19,321 bases of DNA from NCBI GenBank assembly GCA_029747585.1, contig JAPEVF010000848.1:1-19321 (forward strand), in the 5' to 3' direction. This DNA comes from Pleurotus djamor. Its lineage: Eukaryota > Basidiomycota > Agaricomycetes > Agaricales > Pleurotaceae. This document shows positions 18,226 through 19,321 of the stretch, one piece after another; the stretch's first letter is position 1, and each line of letters opens with the position of its first letter. Below the pieces are notes generated by a model. That model saw nothing but the letters and a program-made list of their open reading frames with translations. It did no database searches and was not told the DNA's origin. A program made the position numbers and the translations under genes.

Positions 18226-19321
18226 CTAGCCGACGGCGTCCAAAGCATACAACACTTGTTATGTATGGACGGACAGATAAGCCTCTGGGCTCGGTGCTTG
18301 AAAGATCTGAGGCGACGCGCTCCTGAACCTCTTCTGAACCTCTTTGCACGGGTGATACTAAGTTGGTCTCTACGTTTGAGGGCTCCTTTGACTTTCACGT
18401 CCCATACACCCCATTCCCTCAAGCCTCCGTCGACGCGACGCTCAATCATCCCCATATTCCGACTTAGAACCAGTATTCCCACCGCTAATATCAAAGTACT
18501 TGATCCCACTTCAAGTACTATGTCGTTGACACCCATTAAGGGCAGTCTGCTCCATTCATCTTCCCAGTTCTCTCCTAGAGGTACCTCGACACCGACACAT
18601 GGGTCAAGCTCGCCCTCAACTTCTCCGATGTGACGTGCATAGACTTGTCCTTCCCCTTGGAAGAGACCGTTCGAATGGACGATGCAAAAGAAGCCAATTG
18701 ACCGTTGTCCCATGCAGGCGACAAAAGAGCTTTGGGCTGCGAAACGGTTTCCAAACGACGGGAGTGGGTTTCTTGGTGACACTGTCGATACGGTAGATGC
18801 CACCGATCTCGATGAAACAGACCGCGTTGAAATGGTAGATCGAACTGGAAGGCAGAGGGGGACGTCGTCGAACTGGACGCGACGGTGTTGCTGAAACCGT
18901 CGAAACCGTAGAGGGCATGGCTGCCCGCCTTGATCTAGGAGATGTTGTGGTAGGACTAGTACTCCTAACACTGACAGTGGATAATGTAGAGACATTCGAT
19001 GTTCTCCTGGAACGAGAAGAAACAGCGGTTTCCGCAATGTTGAACGTCCCTGACACATTGCCCGCGGTCGTGATCGCAGTAGATAGACTTGAAGGCCTGG
19101 CCATGGACTCTGGAGATAGAGCTATTCGACATGTTATCATCTGGGTCTTCAGAGACAGTAATGTCTGTGCGAAGAGTGGAGGGGGTATGATGTCCTCGAT
19201 GTCCTCGTTCTGAATCTGGTCGAGGATCAATTTTCTTGGGTATGATAGTAGCGTCAGCATCTAACAGTCAACATCGAGACAGTACTGCGTACCATTGAAC
19301 GGACTGAGGCCGCCTAAGCTA
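18226..19321 (-). pseudogene. CAP-Gly domain protein gene, multiply frameshifted, 5' end beyond window
   Basis: Pieces of one protein appear in order on the minus strand but in changing frames. An acidic/Ser-rich segment (TDITVSEDPDDNMSNSS, about 19234-19111) comes first, then a Ser/Thr/Arg-rich linker (STVSTVSATPSRPVRRRPP, to about 18845). A CAP-Gly-like core follows (ARHIGEVEGELDPCVGVEVP, PLGENWEDEW, MGVND, to about 18513), then SGIKYFDISGG one frame over (from 18510). The end is RGLSVRP and, again shifted, LYALDAVG before TAG at 18226-18228. CAP-Gly domains bind tubulin tails or EEY/F peptides; GEV-x-G, VGVE, a GKND-like block, KYF and GLFVRP are their usual landmarks. At least four frame changes without good splice sites indicate a pseudogene or poor sequence. 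The 5' exon lies at or beyond the right edge. Confidence 0.7.

Noticed and set aside
18073..18633. Plus-strand frame of 186 codons beginning with several Met codons
   Set aside because: It lies antisense to the CAP-Gly relic, and the later part has noise-like composition; no domain recognised.
18069..19058. Single 330-codon minus-strand frame
   Set aside because: Only its middle part matches the CAP-Gly core; both ends are out-of-frame readings of conserved segments and the tail is noise.

Overview
The window reads as nuclear DNA of a filamentous basidiomycete, most likely an Agaricomycete. Introns are 47 to 64 nt, with the only longer ones in the CCCH gene (93 nt) and the 5' UTR of the ribosomal gene (136 nt). 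Several carry a CTGAC branch site 15-20 nt before the AG. The gene families are also typical of mushroom genomes: TPR-MYND proteins, AIG1-like GTPases, degenerate F-box/LRR genes and secreted FAD oxidases. I cannot name the species.

Layout. (1) 1-2282 is conserved housekeeping sequence: a CCCH zinc-finger gene (minus, running off the left edge) divergent from the ribosomal protein L10/uL16 gene. (2) 2283-5605 holds no gene I can support, but it contains scraps related to an F-box gene family. (3) 5606-6773 is a five-exon AIG1-like GTPase with a GC-AG intron inside the P-loop. (4) 6984-9864 is a graveyard of F-box genes: an N-terminal remnant, a near full-length minus-strand copy broken by an in-frame TGA and a frameshift, and a head-to-head C-terminal half on the plus strand. 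(5) 10232-10787 (minus) encodes a small secreted precursor with seven FYYT[N/H]Y repeats framed by Lys-Arg sites. (6) 11789-13476 (minus) encodes a secreted BBE-type FAD oxidoreductase. (7) 14787-17925 holds three tandem paralogues of a TPR + MYND protein (minus). (8) 18226-19321 is a heavily frameshifted CAP-Gly protein gene (minus), cut by the right edge.

The most interesting locus is the repeat precursor. Its core FYYTNY/FYYTHY differs at one residue from FYYTGY, the core of asperipin-2a, a dikaritin RiPP of Aspergillus flavus. The Kex2-style repeat layout also matches that class. This suggests a basidiomycete ribosomal cyclic-peptide or secreted-peptide system. No UstY/DUF3328 oxidase is visible in the window. 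The nearest enzyme is the secreted FAD oxidoreductase on the same strand, whose usual FAD-linking histidine is replaced by asparagine; any functional link is inference.

Frameshifts and stops are concentrated in the F-box, CAP-Gly and middle TPR-MYND genes. The L10, GTPase, peptide-precursor, FAD and two flanking TPR-MYND genes keep consistent splice phases, so the decay looks real, although single-base sequencing errors (three n's, homopolymers) cannot be excluded.
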